The notes under the pieces are model-generated. The model saw only the letters and a list, made by a program, of their open reading frames with translations. It made no database searches and had not been told where the DNA came from. From the NCBI GenBank assembly GCA_020636535.1, contig JACJXT010000011.1, positions 744,001 to 808,000 on the forward strand: a stretch of DNA of 64,000 nucleotides, written 5' to 3'. The position numbers and the translations under genes were made by a program. The DNA is from Chitinophagales bacterium (lineage in GTDB: Bacteria; Bacteroidota; Bacteroidia; Chitinophagales; JADIYW01). Positions 18,072-27,581 of this stretch are shown in pieces. Each line of letters begins with the position of its first letter. Position 1 is the stretch's first letter.

Positions 18072-18612
18072 TAGCTGATTGCGCTGCTTCTTTTTCTGCT
18101 TTTTTTAATTCTTTCTTAGCTTTCTTCATTTCTTTCTTACTTGCCTTTTTTTCATCTTTCTCGGCTTGTTTATCATGATAGTCGATTGCTTCTTTATATT
18201 GAATAGGTATAACAAATTCCTTGCCATCTTTTGCAATCATGGTTAAGTCGCCTTCTAATTCTACTAAATAAACATCTGCTGGAACTTGGTTTTCTGCTAC
18301 AATTTCATTTTTTTCAAAATTGTATTTAAACGGAATGCTAAACTCTGTATTTGGTTTTACTGCTTTATATTCTTTTTCTTTGATAGTGCCAATCGGTTTG
18401 CCATCAATTCTAAGTGTTAAAATTAAATCTTTTACGGTTAACTCATTTTCAGAGATGTTATGAAACAGCATAATACCATTTATTTTTGGATTGTTTTTTT
18501 GCAGATTACTGAATTTAACATCGACAGTTTTTTTATACTCAATTGCAGTTTCTTGCTTACAAGCTGAGAATATTAGTAGAATAGTTATAAAAGAAAATAG
18601 TGTTTTTTTCAT
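18061..18612 (-). CDS. LEA-2-like lipoprotein with lysine-rich C-terminal tail
   Basis: 183 residues. Lipoprotein signal MKKTLFSFITILLIFSAC (Cys18). The middle (residues ~28-140) reads as a beta-sandwich like the next gene's domain, with VKFSNLQKNNPKINGIMLFHN and LTLRIDGKPIGTI matching the LEA-2 strand order. The last ~40 residues alternate Lys, Ala and Glu (KKASKKEMKKAKKELKKAEK) and should form a single charged helix. It is the first gene of a two-gene operon. The pair may be a membrane-tethered and a soluble partner; that is inference. Confidence 0.68.
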   Translation of the reverse strand: MKKTLFSFITILLIFSACKQETAIEYKKTVDVKFSNLQKNNPKINGIMLFHNISENELTVKDLILTLRIDGKPIGTIKEKEYKAVKPNTEFSIPFKYNFEKNEIVAENQVPADVYLVELEGDLTMIAKDGKEFVIPIQYKEAIDYHDKQAEKDEKKASKKEMKKAKKELKKAEKEAAQSANEE

Positions 18613-18868
18613 GATTCAATTTTCAACAAAGTTAAAGAAGTCTATTGCTATACAATAATTTTAATTGTGAAAAATAGTAAAGAGATTGCTAGATTTATAG
18701 AAACAAGAGTCTAGATTTTTAGATTGCTAGACGCTTGTTTTATAACGGAATCTATCATACAACAAGATTTAGATTCCTGTTTTCGTAGGTAGATAAATAC
18801 ACAACGAGTTAATCTACTAGAACAAAACCTTCTGACTTCAAATGAATTAATGACGAATAACTAATTTA
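18613..18868. other. 256-base gap with degenerate direct repeats
   Basis: No gene is visible. The segment 'tagattgctaga' occurs near 18687 and again near 18720-18732 with 'agatttttagattgctagac', i.e. decayed direct repeats. A similar 'ttggattgttagattttt' text appears in the gap after gatB (near 54230-54250). I see no terminator or promoter that I would defend. Confidence 0.35.
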
Positions 18869-20773
18869 CTAAATCAAATTGTAGCTTCTTTTAATGAAGT
18901 TGGTTAATGCTTCACCTTTTAACAGTCCTTGTGATAGTTTTGCTAAATCGATACTCTGACCAATAATTTGTTTTTGAGCTGCTTCATCTTTTGTCGTAAT
19001 AATTTTTTCTATCAACGGATGATTGGCATTGACAATTAAGTTAAACATATCTGGCATATTTCCCATAAACATATTACCACCACCAGTTGCTTGCATGTCT
19101 TTCATTCTACGCATAAACTCAGCTTGTGTAATCATAAACGGAACAGCATCGCTATCTAAACCTTCAATTTGTATTGTATAACTTGTATTGTTGAGTGTGT
19201 TTTTTATGCTTTCTTCTAGTTGTTTTTGCTCTTCTTCGCTCAGCTTGATAATTTTTTCGTCTGTTTTTTTAATTAGATTATCAATATGGTCGGCATCAAC
19301 TCTTACGAAACTCAATTTTTCGTTTTCGCTTTCTAATTTCTGAATTAAATGTGTGATAATAGGAGAGTCTAACAACAGTACTTCGTATGCTTTTGCTTTC
19401 GCTGTTTCAATATAACTGTGTTGTTTCTCTTTATCAGATGCGTATAATAAAACCAAGTTGTCGTCTTTATCAGTTTGTAGTGCTTTGGTTTTTTCTTTTA
19501 ATTCGTCTAGTGTAAAGTACTGATTATCTACCGTAGGAAATAAATTGAATTTTTGTGCTTTTTCAAAAAACTTGTCTTCTGTAAGCATACCATATTCAAT
19601 CACTACTTTAATATCATTCCACTTGCTTTCAAAATCTGCTCTATCTTTGTTAAACAGCTCTTGCAGTTTATCAGCTACTTTTCTAGTAATGTATGATGAT
19701 ATTTTTTTGACATTGCCATCTGCTTGTAAATAAGAACGAGAAACATTTAAAGGAATATCTGGTGAGTCGATAACACCTTTTAGCATAGTTAAAAAGTCTG
19801 GAACAATGCCTTCTACATTATCTGTAATAAATACTTGATTTTGATATAATTGTATTTTATCTTTTTGAATTTGTAGATTATTAGATAATTTAGGAAAATA
19901 TAAAATTCCAGTTAAATTAAATGGATAATCGATGTTGAGATGAATATGAAACAATGGTTCTTCAAACAACATTGGATATAACTCATGATAAAATCCTTTG
20001 TAATCTTCGTCTGTTAGTTCAGATGGAGTTTTTGTCCATGCTGGATTTGGATTATTGATAATATCATCAACTGTAATTTTTCTGTGTTCTTCTTTCGTTT
20101 CTTTTCCTTCTTCGTCTGTAATAGTTTGTGGCTCGTGTGTTGGATCATTAATTTCTTTTGAACCAAACTTAATTGGAATTGGCATGAATTTATTGTACTT
20201 CATCAATAAAGCACGAATTCTACCTTCTTCTAAAAACTCTAAAGAATCGTCGTTAATGTGTAAGATAATTTCTGTTCCTCTGTCGGTTTTATCACTTGGT
20301 TCTAGTGTGAAATTTGGACTACCATCGCACGACCAATGTACTGCTGGTTCGTCTTTATAACTTTTGGTAATAATTTCTACTTTGTTGGCAACCATAAACG
20401 CAGAATAAAATCCTAAACCAAAATGACCAATAATTCCTGCATCTTTGTCAGCATCTTTGTATTTGTTTAAAAATTCTTCTGCACCAGAAAAAGCCACTTC
20501 GTTAATGTATTTCTGAACTTCTTCGGCAGTCATACCAATACCTTGGTCTATAATGTGTAGTTGTTTTTTGTCTTTGTCAATTTTTATTTCTATGATTGGA
20601 TTGCCATATTCTACTTTCGCTTCGCCTATATTACAAAGGTGTTTTAGCTTTAATGTAGCATCGGTGGCATTACTTACTAATTCTCTTAAAAAGATTTCGT
20701 GGTCGCTGTATAAGAACTTTTTTATCAGCGGAAAAATATTTTCTACGGAAACATTTATTGTACCTGTTGTCAT
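18869..20773 (-). CDS. htpG: Molecular chaperone HtpG (Hsp90)
   Basis: 634 residues, full length. The N-terminal GHKL ATPase domain shows ELVSNATDATLKL (Mg-binding Asn), DQGIGMT and GHFGLGFYSAFM. The middle domain has LPLNVSRSYLQ-type text (DIPLNVSRSYLQAD) with the catalytic Arg, and the C-terminal dimer domain ends near residue 630 without an MEEVD tail. HtpG refolds and holds client proteins in the cytoplasm. The middle-domain entry region is acidic and flexible (TDEEGKETKEEHRK). It is monocistronic as far as can be seen. Confidence 0.97.
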   Translation of the reverse strand: MTTGTINVSVENIFPLIKKFLYSDHEIFLRELVSNATDATLKLKHLCNIGEAKVEYGNPIIEIKIDKDKKQLHIIDQGIGMTAEEVQKYINEVAFSGAEEFLNKYKDADKDAGIIGHFGLGFYSAFMVANKVEIITKSYKDEPAVHWSCDGSPNFTLEPSDKTDRGTEIILHINDDSLEFLEEGRIRALLMKYNKFMPIPIKFGSKEINDPTHEPQTITDEEGKETKEEHRKITVDDIINNPNPAWTKTPSELTDEDYKGFYHELYPMLFEEPLFHIHLNIDYPFNLTGILYFPKLSNNLQIQKDKIQLYQNQVFITDNVEGIVPDFLTMLKGVIDSPDIPLNVSRSYLQADGNVKKISSYITRKVADKLQELFNKDRADFESKWNDIKVVIEYGMLTEDKFFEKAQKFNLFPTVDNQYFTLDELKEKTKALQTDKDDNLVLLYASDKEKQHSYIETAKAKAYEVLLLDSPIITHLIQKLESENEKLSFVRVDADHIDNLIKKTDEKIIKLSEEEQKQLEESIKNTLNNTSYTIQIEGLDSDAVPFMITQAEFMRRMKDMQATGGGNMFMGNMPDMFNLIVNANHPLIEKIITTKDEAAQKQIIGQSIDLAKLSQGLLKGEALTNFIKRSYNLI

Positions 20774-20880
20774 AATTATTTAAATTTTACTTAGGATAAA
20801 TCAAGTTGAATGCCAAAGTAGTAGACAATGCCAAGATGACATTTCTGCTATAGATTTTAATTGGGTTTAGTTTTAAAAAC

Positions 20881-21672
20881 TTACTTTACGCCAGGCAATA
20901 TTTTTTTGAGCATATTGCCCATTAAATTTTTAGATAAGTTACGATTTAAGATTCTAGTATTTAAAAATACTTGTGTTTTGTTAATCATGCCTGGTACTAC
21001 AAAAGCTTCTTTGCCTAAACTGTTTAATGCTATTTCAACTACTGGTTTTGCTTCCATTAACATTGGTCCTTCTTTCATGCCTTTAGTCATTTCCGATTTT
21101 GTCATTCCAGGACACAATGCCAATACATCTACATTTTTGCCTTTAAATTCGTAGTTCAAACTTTCTGCTAAAGACAAAATATAAGCTTTGGTAGCAGCAT
21201 AATGAGATAAGTATGGATGTGCGTTAAAGGCACTTACAGATGAAGTAAAAATTATACCACCTCTTTTTTGTTTAGTTAGTATTTTTCCAACTTCATAAGC
21301 TAAAATAAAAGGAGCTTCTACATTCAATTTTATCATATTGATATTGCGTGGTAAACTACCTCTATAAAAATGACCTTCGCAATTCATGCCAGCATTGTTT
21401 ACCAATAAACCTATATTTTTATCTTTTATAAATTCAAGAATTTCGTTTTGAAAACCATCTTGTGTTAAGTCTATAGACAATACTTCAACATTAACACTAA
21501 ACGATTTTACAAGGTCGTTTTTTATTTTTTCTAACTCTTCTTTTCTTCTAGCAATAAGAATTAAATCTAAACCTTTAGCAGCAATTTGATAAGCAAATTC
21601 CTTACCAATACCACTTGATGCACCAGTGATTATTGCAACATCACCGTACTTTTCTTTGAACTTTTTAACCAT
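20881..21672 (-). CDS. Short-chain dehydrogenase/reductase (SDR)
   Basis: 263 residues from the ATG at 21672. The frame stays open for 55 codons upstream, but that stretch runs through the promoter and first codons of the divergent M13 peptidase gene and has no Rossmann features. NAD(P) motif TGASSGIGKE (TGxxxGxG), NNAG (NNAGMN), catalytic Ser in FTSSVSAF, and YAATK (YxxxK) are all present. The C-terminal region with LCPGMTKSEMT matches the 'DltE-like' ketoreductase group. Cofactor is probably NADP, since Arg-Arg-Lys follows the second strand (IARRKEEL). Substrate unknown. Confidence 0.9.
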   Translation of the reverse strand: MVKKFKEKYGDVAIITGASSGIGKEFAYQIAAKGLDLILIARRKEELEKIKNDLVKSFSVNVEVLSIDLTQDGFQNEILEFIKDKNIGLLVNNAGMNCEGHFYRGSLPRNINMIKLNVEAPFILAYEVGKILTKQKRGGIIFTSSVSAFNAHPYLSHYAATKAYILSLAESLNYEFKGKNVDVLALCPGMTKSEMTKGMKEGPMLMEAKPVVEIALNSLGKEAFVVPGMINKTQVFLNTRILNRNLSKNLMGNMLKKILPGVK

Positions 21673-21701
21673 AACAGCGTTTCTTTTAAAAAATGATTGA
21701 T

Positions 21702-21709
21702 TACTTTTG
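21702..21709 (+). promoter_or_regulatory. Putative -7 box (TAnnTTTG) of the M13 peptidase gene
   Basis: TACTTTTG fits the Bacteroidota sigma consensus TAnnTTTG and lies 21 bases before the ATG at 21731. No TTTG is found 19-21 bases upstream, so the -33 part is weak. Confidence 0.35.
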
Positions 21710-21730
21710 ACCTCGTAAAATTTAAAGATA

Positions 21731-23821
21731 ATGAAAAAAATAGTTTCAATATTATGTGCTATGCTTATTTTAACTAATGTTATTAATGCCGTACCATGTA
21801 AAAAGAAAAAGAAAGGAGCAGAAAAAACTGAGAACACGCCAATATCTGTAACTGAAGTTGCTGATTTGGCTAAAGTGAAACCTATTAATCCGTTAGAATT
21901 GAGTTCGGATATTAGACCACAAGATGACTTTTTTGAGTATGTTAACTCAAAATGGATAGCAGAAAATCCAATTCCTAATGATAAATCGAGTTATGGTGCG
22001 TTTCATATTTTAGATGAAGAAAGTAGAAATGCTATCAAAACGATTATGGAAGAAGCTAAAACTAGCAATCCGAAAATGGGAAGTAATGAACAAAAATTGA
22101 AAGACTTTTATATTGCTGGATTGAATACGGATAAAATTAACCAGCAAGGGTTACAACCAATTCAACCATTAATTGATGAGTTAAATAGTGTAAGCACTAC
22201 ACAGCAATTGGTAAAAGTAATGGGAGAATTTCAAACGATGGATATTGCAACTCCTTTAGCATATTATGTTGGTCAAGATGCTAAAAAATCTGATGAATAT
22301 ATTGTTTACTTAGTACAGTATGGTTTGGGTTTACCAGATAAAGATTATTATTTTAGAACAGACTCTAACTCAGTTAATATATTAAAGAAGTACGAACAGT
22401 ATATTGAGTCGGTGTTTAAAAATACCAATCAAAGCAATGCTAAAGAAAAAGCACAAACAGTTTTAAAAATAGAGAAACTGTTAGCCAATGCTGCTTTAAG
22501 TAGAGTAGAGCAAAGAGACCCAGAAAGAGTGTATAATAAATTTTCATTGGAAGCATTAGAAAAAACTTATCCAAATTATAATTGGAAAACTTATTTTAAT
22601 GAATTACATATAAATAATCAGAAAGAATTTGTGCTAGAGCAAACTAGACATATGCAAGTATTTGATAGTTTGTTAACGGCTATTCCTTTAGAGGAATGGA
22701 AAGATTATCAATATTTTCATTTAGTAAGTGGTTTGTCTAGTTATTTAAATTCAGATTTAGAAGATGCTAAATTTAACTTTTATAATAAAACACTTTTTGG
22801 TCAGCAAGAAAAACAACCAAGATGGAAAACAGTGATAGACAATACCAATACTTATTTAAGAGATATCGTTGGACAAGAATATGTGAAAAGATATTTTTCA
22901 GAAAATGCAAAAACTAGAGTTACAGATTTAATTAAAAATTTAAAACTAGCTTTAGCAGATAGAATTCAACAATTAGATTGGATGTCTGATACCACAAAAA
23001 CTCAAGCATTAAACAAATTAAATGCTATAAATGTAAAAGTAGGTTATCCAGATAAATGGAAAAGTTATAACGGCTTAAATATCAATCAAGATGCATATGT
23101 AACTAATATATTAAATGTAAGAAAATTTGAAAACCAAAGAGGCGTTGATAAATTAGGTAAGCCAATTGATAGAACAGAATGGGGAATGGGACCACAAACA
23201 GTAAATGCTTATTACAATCCGTTGATGAATGAAATTGTATTTCCTGCTGCAATATTGCAACCACCTTTTTTCTTTGAATATGGAGATGATGCTGTAAACT
23301 ATGGTGGAATTGGTATGGTAATAGGTCATGAAATTACACATGGTTTTGATGATCAAGGTGCTCAATATGATGCAGAAGGTAATTTAAAAAATTGGTGGAC
23401 AGCAGCAGATCAAGCTAATTATGATAAGAAAACAAAAATATTTATTGATCAATATAGTGGTTACTATCCAATAGATAGTGTGCCTATAAATGGAGAATTA
23501 ACGCTTGGCGAAAATATTGCTGACTTAGGTGGAATGTTGATTACTTATAATGCATTACACAAAGCTATTGATGGTAAAAAAATAACTACAATAGATGGAT
23601 TTACACCAGACCAAAGATTTTTTATTAACTACGCTCAAATTTGGAGAGGACATTACCGACCTGAAGCTTTAAAACAAAGATTATATTCTGATGTACACTC
23701 ACCAGGAAAATATAGAGTAAATGTAGTATTGAAAAACTTACCAGAATTTTATAAAGCATTTAATGTGAAATCTGGAGATGAAATGTACTTGCCTGATGCA
23801 GAAAAAGCAACAATGTGGTAG
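21731..23821 (+). CDS. M13-family zinc metallopeptidase (PepO/neprilysin-like)
   Basis: 696 residues. An N-terminal Sec signal is followed by a basic run (CKKKKKG), possibly lipoprotein-like but without a strict lipobox. The propeptide-like N-domain (PEPTIDASE_M13_N) covers ~55-430. The zinc site is HEITH with His533, Glu534 and His537, and the third ligand Glu lies in GENIADLGG. The substrate motif NAYYNPLMNEIVFPA is also present. Such enzymes cleave short peptides in the periplasm or outside the cell. A TACTTTTG box at 21702-21709 is a plausible promoter. The gene ends before a clean terminator at 23853-23882. Confidence 0.93.
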   Translation: MKKIVSILCAMLILTNVINAVPCKKKKKGAEKTENTPISVTEVADLAKVKPINPLELSSDIRPQDDFFEYVNSKWIAENPIPNDKSSYGAFHILDEESRNAIKTIMEEAKTSNPKMGSNEQKLKDFYIAGLNTDKINQQGLQPIQPLIDELNSVSTTQQLVKVMGEFQTMDIATPLAYYVGQDAKKSDEYIVYLVQYGLGLPDKDYYFRTDSNSVNILKKYEQYIESVFKNTNQSNAKEKAQTVLKIEKLLANAALSRVEQRDPERVYNKFSLEALEKTYPNYNWKTYFNELHINNQKEFVLEQTRHMQVFDSLLTAIPLEEWKDYQYFHLVSGLSSYLNSDLEDAKFNFYNKTLFGQQEKQPRWKTVIDNTNTYLRDIVGQEYVKRYFSENAKTRVTDLIKNLKLALADRIQQLDWMSDTTKTQALNKLNAINVKVGYPDKWKSYNGLNINQDAYVTNILNVRKFENQRGVDKLGKPIDRTEWGMGPQTVNAYYNPLMNEIVFPAAILQPPFFFEYGDDAVNYGGIGMVIGHEITHGFDDQGAQYDAEGNLKNWWTAADQANYDKKTKIFIDQYSGYYPIDSVPINGELTLGENIADLGGMLITYNALHKAIDGKKITTIDGFTPDQRFFINYAQIWRGHYRPEALKQRLYSDVHSPGKYRVNVVLKNLPEFYKAFNVKSGDEMYLPDAEKATMW

Positions 23822-23852
23822 TATTTTAATTTAAGATACGCAATGATATTAG

Positions 23853-23886
23853 ATTCCGTTCTGAAGTTTTTTAGAACGGAATTTTT
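23853..23886 (+). terminator. Rho-independent terminator after the M13 peptidase gene
   Basis: Perfect 10-base arms ATTCCGTTCT (23853-23862) and AGAACGGAAT (23873-23882), a 10-base loop, then a T-rich tail (TTTTATT). It lies 31 bases after the stop codon. It could also serve the convergent LysE gene. Confidence 0.8.
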
Positions 23887-23955
23887 ATTACAAGTCTGAT
23901 TGTTGAAATTTACTTTTTACTAGTAATTTATAAGTAGATTGTTTGTAGAATTTGT

Positions 23956-24561
23956 TTACCAAACTCGAGCAATCAATACTATTCCAAATAGAATTAAAAT
24001 TACTGCAGCCACTTTTTTTACTAATACTAACTTATTTGTTGTTAATTGTTTTATAAGAATATTAGCTAATTGAATTTTGAATAAATCTAATAGAGCAACT
24101 GTTAAAAGCATAGCAAAGTAAAAGGCAACTTTTTCTAAAAGTGTATAATTTAATGCAAGCAACATACCATATATGCTTAGCCATAATACAAATACAAACG
24201 GATTAAAGATGTTAATACTGATGCCTTTTGCAAAAGCTTGTCCAATTTTTTTAAAATTAAGTTGATAGTTGTTGTTGGTATTCCTTTTTGAAAACCAAGC
24301 ACTTATGCCGAATAAAACTAAAATAAAGCCACCAATTATACCACCTATTTTCATTGTAGAAGTGGAAATAGTAAAGGTTTTAAAAATTAAATTGACTATT
24401 ATAATATAAATAATATCACTAAACCAAATGCCGCTGGCAAAAATAAAACCTGTCTTTCTACCTTTTTCAATAGTTGTTTCTAGCAATGCAAAAACGATTG
24501 GGCCAATTAAAAGACTAATACTTAAACCAAAAAATAATCCTTTTATAATAGCACTTAGCAA
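23956..24561 (-). CDS. LysE-family amino-acid exporter
   Basis: 201 residues from a TTG start (LSAIIKGLFFGLSISLLIGPI). Six hydrophobic segments, with the family's first-helix motif G-x-x-x-G-x-x-x-S-x-x-x-GP and the F(V)LWL(S)IYG region. Members such as LysE and RhtB export amino acids or homoserine lactones across the inner membrane. The substrate cannot be read from sequence. The TTG is chosen because no ATG lies before the conserved first helix and upstream is not in frame. Confidence 0.87.
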   Translation of the reverse strand: MLSAIIKGLFFGLSISLLIGPIVFALLETTIEKGRKTGFIFASGIWFSDIIYIIIVNLIFKTFTISTSTMKIGGIIGGFILVLFGISAWFSKRNTNNNYQLNFKKIGQAFAKGISINIFNPFVFVLWLSIYGMLLALNYTLLEKVAFYFAMLLTVALLDLFKIQLANILIKQLTTNKLVLVKKVAAVILILFGIVLIARVW

Positions 24562-24699
24562 AACTAAAATTTAGAATGGTAAAGCTACTAAAAATAAAGT
24601 TTGATGTCATTTTATGGTATTAACTTGTCGTTTTTCATTTTTTACACGCTTTTACTTGTAATGGTGTGAACCTATTTTAGGACAAGACAACTTTATAAT

Positions 24700-26589
24700 C
24701 TACTCCAAAATCTTTAATTCTGTTCTACGATTTTGAGCTTTGTTTTGTTCGTTGGTGTTATCAACTAGCGGTTTTGTCATACCATAACCTTTTGCAGTTA
24801 ATCTATTAAGTGCAATACCTTTTCCTACTAAATATTGTACTACACTTTCGGCTCTTCTTTTAGATAATAATAAGTTATAATCTGCATTACCAGTGTTGTC
24901 TGTATGTCCACCAATTTCTACTTTTAAATTCGGATTTTCTTTAAGCAAAGCTACTACTTTGTCTAATTCAGGAAAAGAAGTGCTTTTAAGTTCTGCTTTA
25001 TCTATATCAAAAAATACATTATTTAATTGTATAATATTATCTTTCTGTATTGGTTGTAAGTAAACATTTAAAATATATGGTTCTACTGCACTGCTAGAAC
25101 TGAATGAAAAATTCTCTGAGTGAAATAAATATTTATCTTTTTGTACAGTTAATGCGTAGTTTTTATTAGCAGTTAAACAAGCAACAAAATTACCATTGCC
25201 ATTAGTTTTTCCACTAGTCACTGTTTCGTTTTTGGCTAAATCAAGCAAAGCATAATCTGCAAATAATGCTTGTTTAGAAATGGCATCATATACTTGTACT
25301 TTTACAAAAGTAGTTGGCTTTGGTTTGTAAGCATTTGGCAAATCAAAACTATAAATGTCTAATTTGCCAAAACCACCAACTCTGTTACTAGCAAAATAAG
25401 CAGTAGTACCATCAGTAGAAACAAACAAACCCATTTCATCTTTTTCGGTATTAATAGGATAACCTAAATTTTTTGGTATTGTCCACTGTCCATTTTCAAG
25501 AGTAGTAATAAACAAATCGTTTTGTCCCATACCTTGATGACCATTTGACGCAAAGTAAAGTGTAACACCATCTGGATGAATGAAAGGCGTTTGGTCGTCT
25601 TGTGGTGTATTAATGACAGCACCTAAATTTTTTGGTTCGCTCCAACGCAATTGGTCATCTAAATAAGATACCCAAATATCTCTTCCACCAAAACCACCAG
25701 GTCGGTCGCTACTAAAATACATAGCATTTCCATTCGCAGCAAAACTTGGTTGTGCATCCCAATAAGGTGTGTTAATTGGTTTATTGATGCCTTTTGCTGT
25801 TGTCCAGTTTTTGCCATCATTGTACGAATAAAAAATATCACAACTACCAAAAACATTATTTCTGTTGCAAGTAGTAAAAAACAGCAAGTTGCCATTGGCA
25901 GAAATACTTTGAGAACCATCGTTATGTGTTGGATCATTAATTTGATTACTCAGAATTTCGGCAGGCGACCAACTAGAAGTATACTGACTGTGATAAATGT
26001 CTTCTTGATTGAAAATTCGTCTAGTAAAAAAGAGTTCACTTCCATCTGGCGTTAATGCAGGAAAATATTCATCATCGGCAGAGTTAACATTTTCGCCAAG
26101 GTTAATTGGATTAAAGCTTACTGGATTTTTTTTGGCACTAATAGAAAACGAAGCTTTTGAAATAATGTCGTTTACTTTCTGCTTGCCAAACTCAGAAATT
26201 TTATTTTGTTTCAAGTATAAATTTGAAATAGCAATTGCTTTATCATGTTGCTCTGTTAAGTAGTAGCAGTCTGCCAACATCCAATACAGTCTGTTCTGCT
26301 GAATATCAGTATAAACCGTTTGAGCATCGGTTTTTGCAGCTTCAAAATAAGGTATTGCTTCGTTATATTTTCGTTGAGCAAAGTACAATTCGCCAATTAA
26401 AATTTTAGCATCTAAATACGCTGGATATATTTTAATAGCTTGTTGTAGCGTAGCAATTGCCTCAGTATACTGTGTTTTTTTAGCGTATGCTATAGCATCG
26501 TCATACAGTTGTGTTGCTTTTTTTGGTGTTTGAGTAAAGCCAATTAAAGCTATCAATAGCAATGAATATGTTATTAATGCTTTTTTCAT
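24700..26589 (-). CDS. OmpA-family protein with TPR, PD40 propeller and CNA-type domains (PorE-like)
   Basis: 629 residues with signal peptide MKKALITYSLLLIALIGFTQ. Order: TPR region ~22-150; beta-propeller of PD40 repeats ~165-400 (repeated PALTPDGSELFFTS / FAANGNAMYFSSDRPGG motifs); a carboxypeptidase-regulatory-like domain ~410-505; and an OmpA C-terminal peptidoglycan domain ~510-629 (FFDIDKAEL, GHTDNTG, NxxLSKRRAESV, NRRTELKIL). This TPR-propeller-CRD-OmpA_C order is the architecture described for PorE of the T9SS in Porphyromonas gingivalis. Here there is no lipobox. Many Bacteroidota genomes carry several such paralogues, so a T9SS role is only possible. Confidence 0.88.
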   Translation of the reverse strand: MKKALITYSLLLIALIGFTQTPKKATQLYDDAIAYAKKTQYTEAIATLQQAIKIYPAYLDAKILIGELYFAQRKYNEAIPYFEAAKTDAQTVYTDIQQNRLYWMLADCYYLTEQHDKAIAISNLYLKQNKISEFGKQKVNDIISKASFSISAKKNPVSFNPINLGENVNSADDEYFPALTPDGSELFFTRRIFNQEDIYHSQYTSSWSPAEILSNQINDPTHNDGSQSISANGNLLFFTTCNRNNVFGSCDIFYSYNDGKNWTTAKGINKPINTPYWDAQPSFAANGNAMYFSSDRPGGFGGRDIWVSYLDDQLRWSEPKNLGAVINTPQDDQTPFIHPDGVTLYFASNGHQGMGQNDLFITTLENGQWTIPKNLGYPINTEKDEMGLFVSTDGTTAYFASNRVGGFGKLDIYSFDLPNAYKPKPTTFVKVQVYDAISKQALFADYALLDLAKNETVTSGKTNGNGNFVACLTANKNYALTVQKDKYLFHSENFSFSSSSAVEPYILNVYLQPIQKDNIIQLNNVFFDIDKAELKSTSFPELDKVVALLKENPNLKVEIGGHTDNTGNADYNLLLSKRRAESVVQYLVGKGIALNRLTAKGYGMTKPLVDNTNEQNKAQNRRTELKILE

Positions 26590-26618
26590 ACGAAATTAAC
26601 TACAAACAATATACCAAA

Positions 26619-27410
26619 TTAATACCAAACTACTTTGTGTAGCTTTTGTTTATTTTCTTTTCGAAGAAAGACAAAACCCATTTGGTAAATATCTATAGTA
26701 ATAGTAGATGCAGGATGATTTTTGATGAACTGCCATGCTTCTTCCATTTCTTCTGTCCAATGTATATCATCGAACACTAGTAAAGTATCGTTGTGTGTAT
26801 AAGGTAATAATTTTTCGAAGTAATTAATTGTAGGCAATTCTTTATGATTTCCATCGATAAAAATTAAATCGAAAGGACCATTTTTTGTAGCTACATCGTG
26901 AAGCACTTTATCAAATTCGCCAACTACCAATTCTATATTATTGAGTTGTAGCTGATTGAAATTTTGTTGAGCAATTTCGGCAATGCTTTTACTGCCTTCT
27001 ATTGTAGTAACTTTAATATCATTATTTACAGAAGCAATGTAAGAAGTTGTAATGCCTAATGAAGTTCCTAACTCTAATACATTTTTATAGTTAAAATATT
27101 TTATTAAATGATAAATAAGATGTGCATACTTCTTTTTCTTTATACTCACTCTAGTAATCTGACTGATTTTTCTTTGGTTACTATTCATTGATTTAGAACC
27201 TGCACCAAAATCTTCTACTTCAATAATTGTTTCATTTTGAAGCAGTTGTTGTCTTATAGCTTCAATTTTGTCGGCTGATTCTGGTTTGTTTTTCTTTTCA
27301 AAAACTTTAGTAACAATATCAAACAAAAAAGGAGAGTGTATTTTATATTTTGTTTGAGAAACCCAAAGATAAACAATAAGCGATTCGATTCTATACCAAA
27401 TTCTTTCCAT
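26619..27410 (-). CDS. Class I SAM-dependent methyltransferase (O-methyltransferase-like)
   Basis: 263 residues. The Rossmann core has motif I VLELGTSLGITTSYIA (near 112-127), an acidic SAM ribose ligand in TTIEGSK, and LIFIDGNHKELP followed by LVFDDIHWTEEMEEAW. That is the arrangement of the catechol/caffeoyl-CoA O-methyltransferase group (Methyltransf_24-like). The N-terminal ~95 residues are family-specific and basic. It reads as a free-standing cytoplasmic enzyme with 29 bases to the OmpA gene downstream. Substrate unknown. Confidence 0.87.
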   Translation of the reverse strand: MERIWYRIESLIVYLWVSQTKYKIHSPFLFDIVTKVFEKKNKPESADKIEAIRQQLLQNETIIEVEDFGAGSKSMNSNQRKISQITRVSIKKKKYAHLIYHLIKYFNYKNVLELGTSLGITTSYIASVNNDIKVTTIEGSKSIAEIAQQNFNQLQLNNIELVVGEFDKVLHDVATKNGPFDLIFIDGNHKELPTINYFEKLLPYTHNDTLLVFDDIHWTEEMEEAWQFIKNHPASTITIDIYQMGFVFLRKENKQKLHKVVWY

Positions 27411-27581
27411 AAGCTACAAAAGTAAGTTAAAAGAATCAATTTTTGAGAATGAAGCACCAAGATTATTAACTACTGTATTTATTTAATAGTTGGTGTTTTC
27501 AGAAACTGAAATATACCATTGACAAAGCTATTAATAACATGAAATAAGTTTTTTTACTTATTTGTGGAATAGCTATCTGTG

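Noticed and set aside
21673..21837. N-terminal extension of the short-chain dehydrogenase
   Set aside because: It overlaps the start of the divergent M13 peptidase gene and adds no Rossmann features; the ATG at 21672 gives a normal start.
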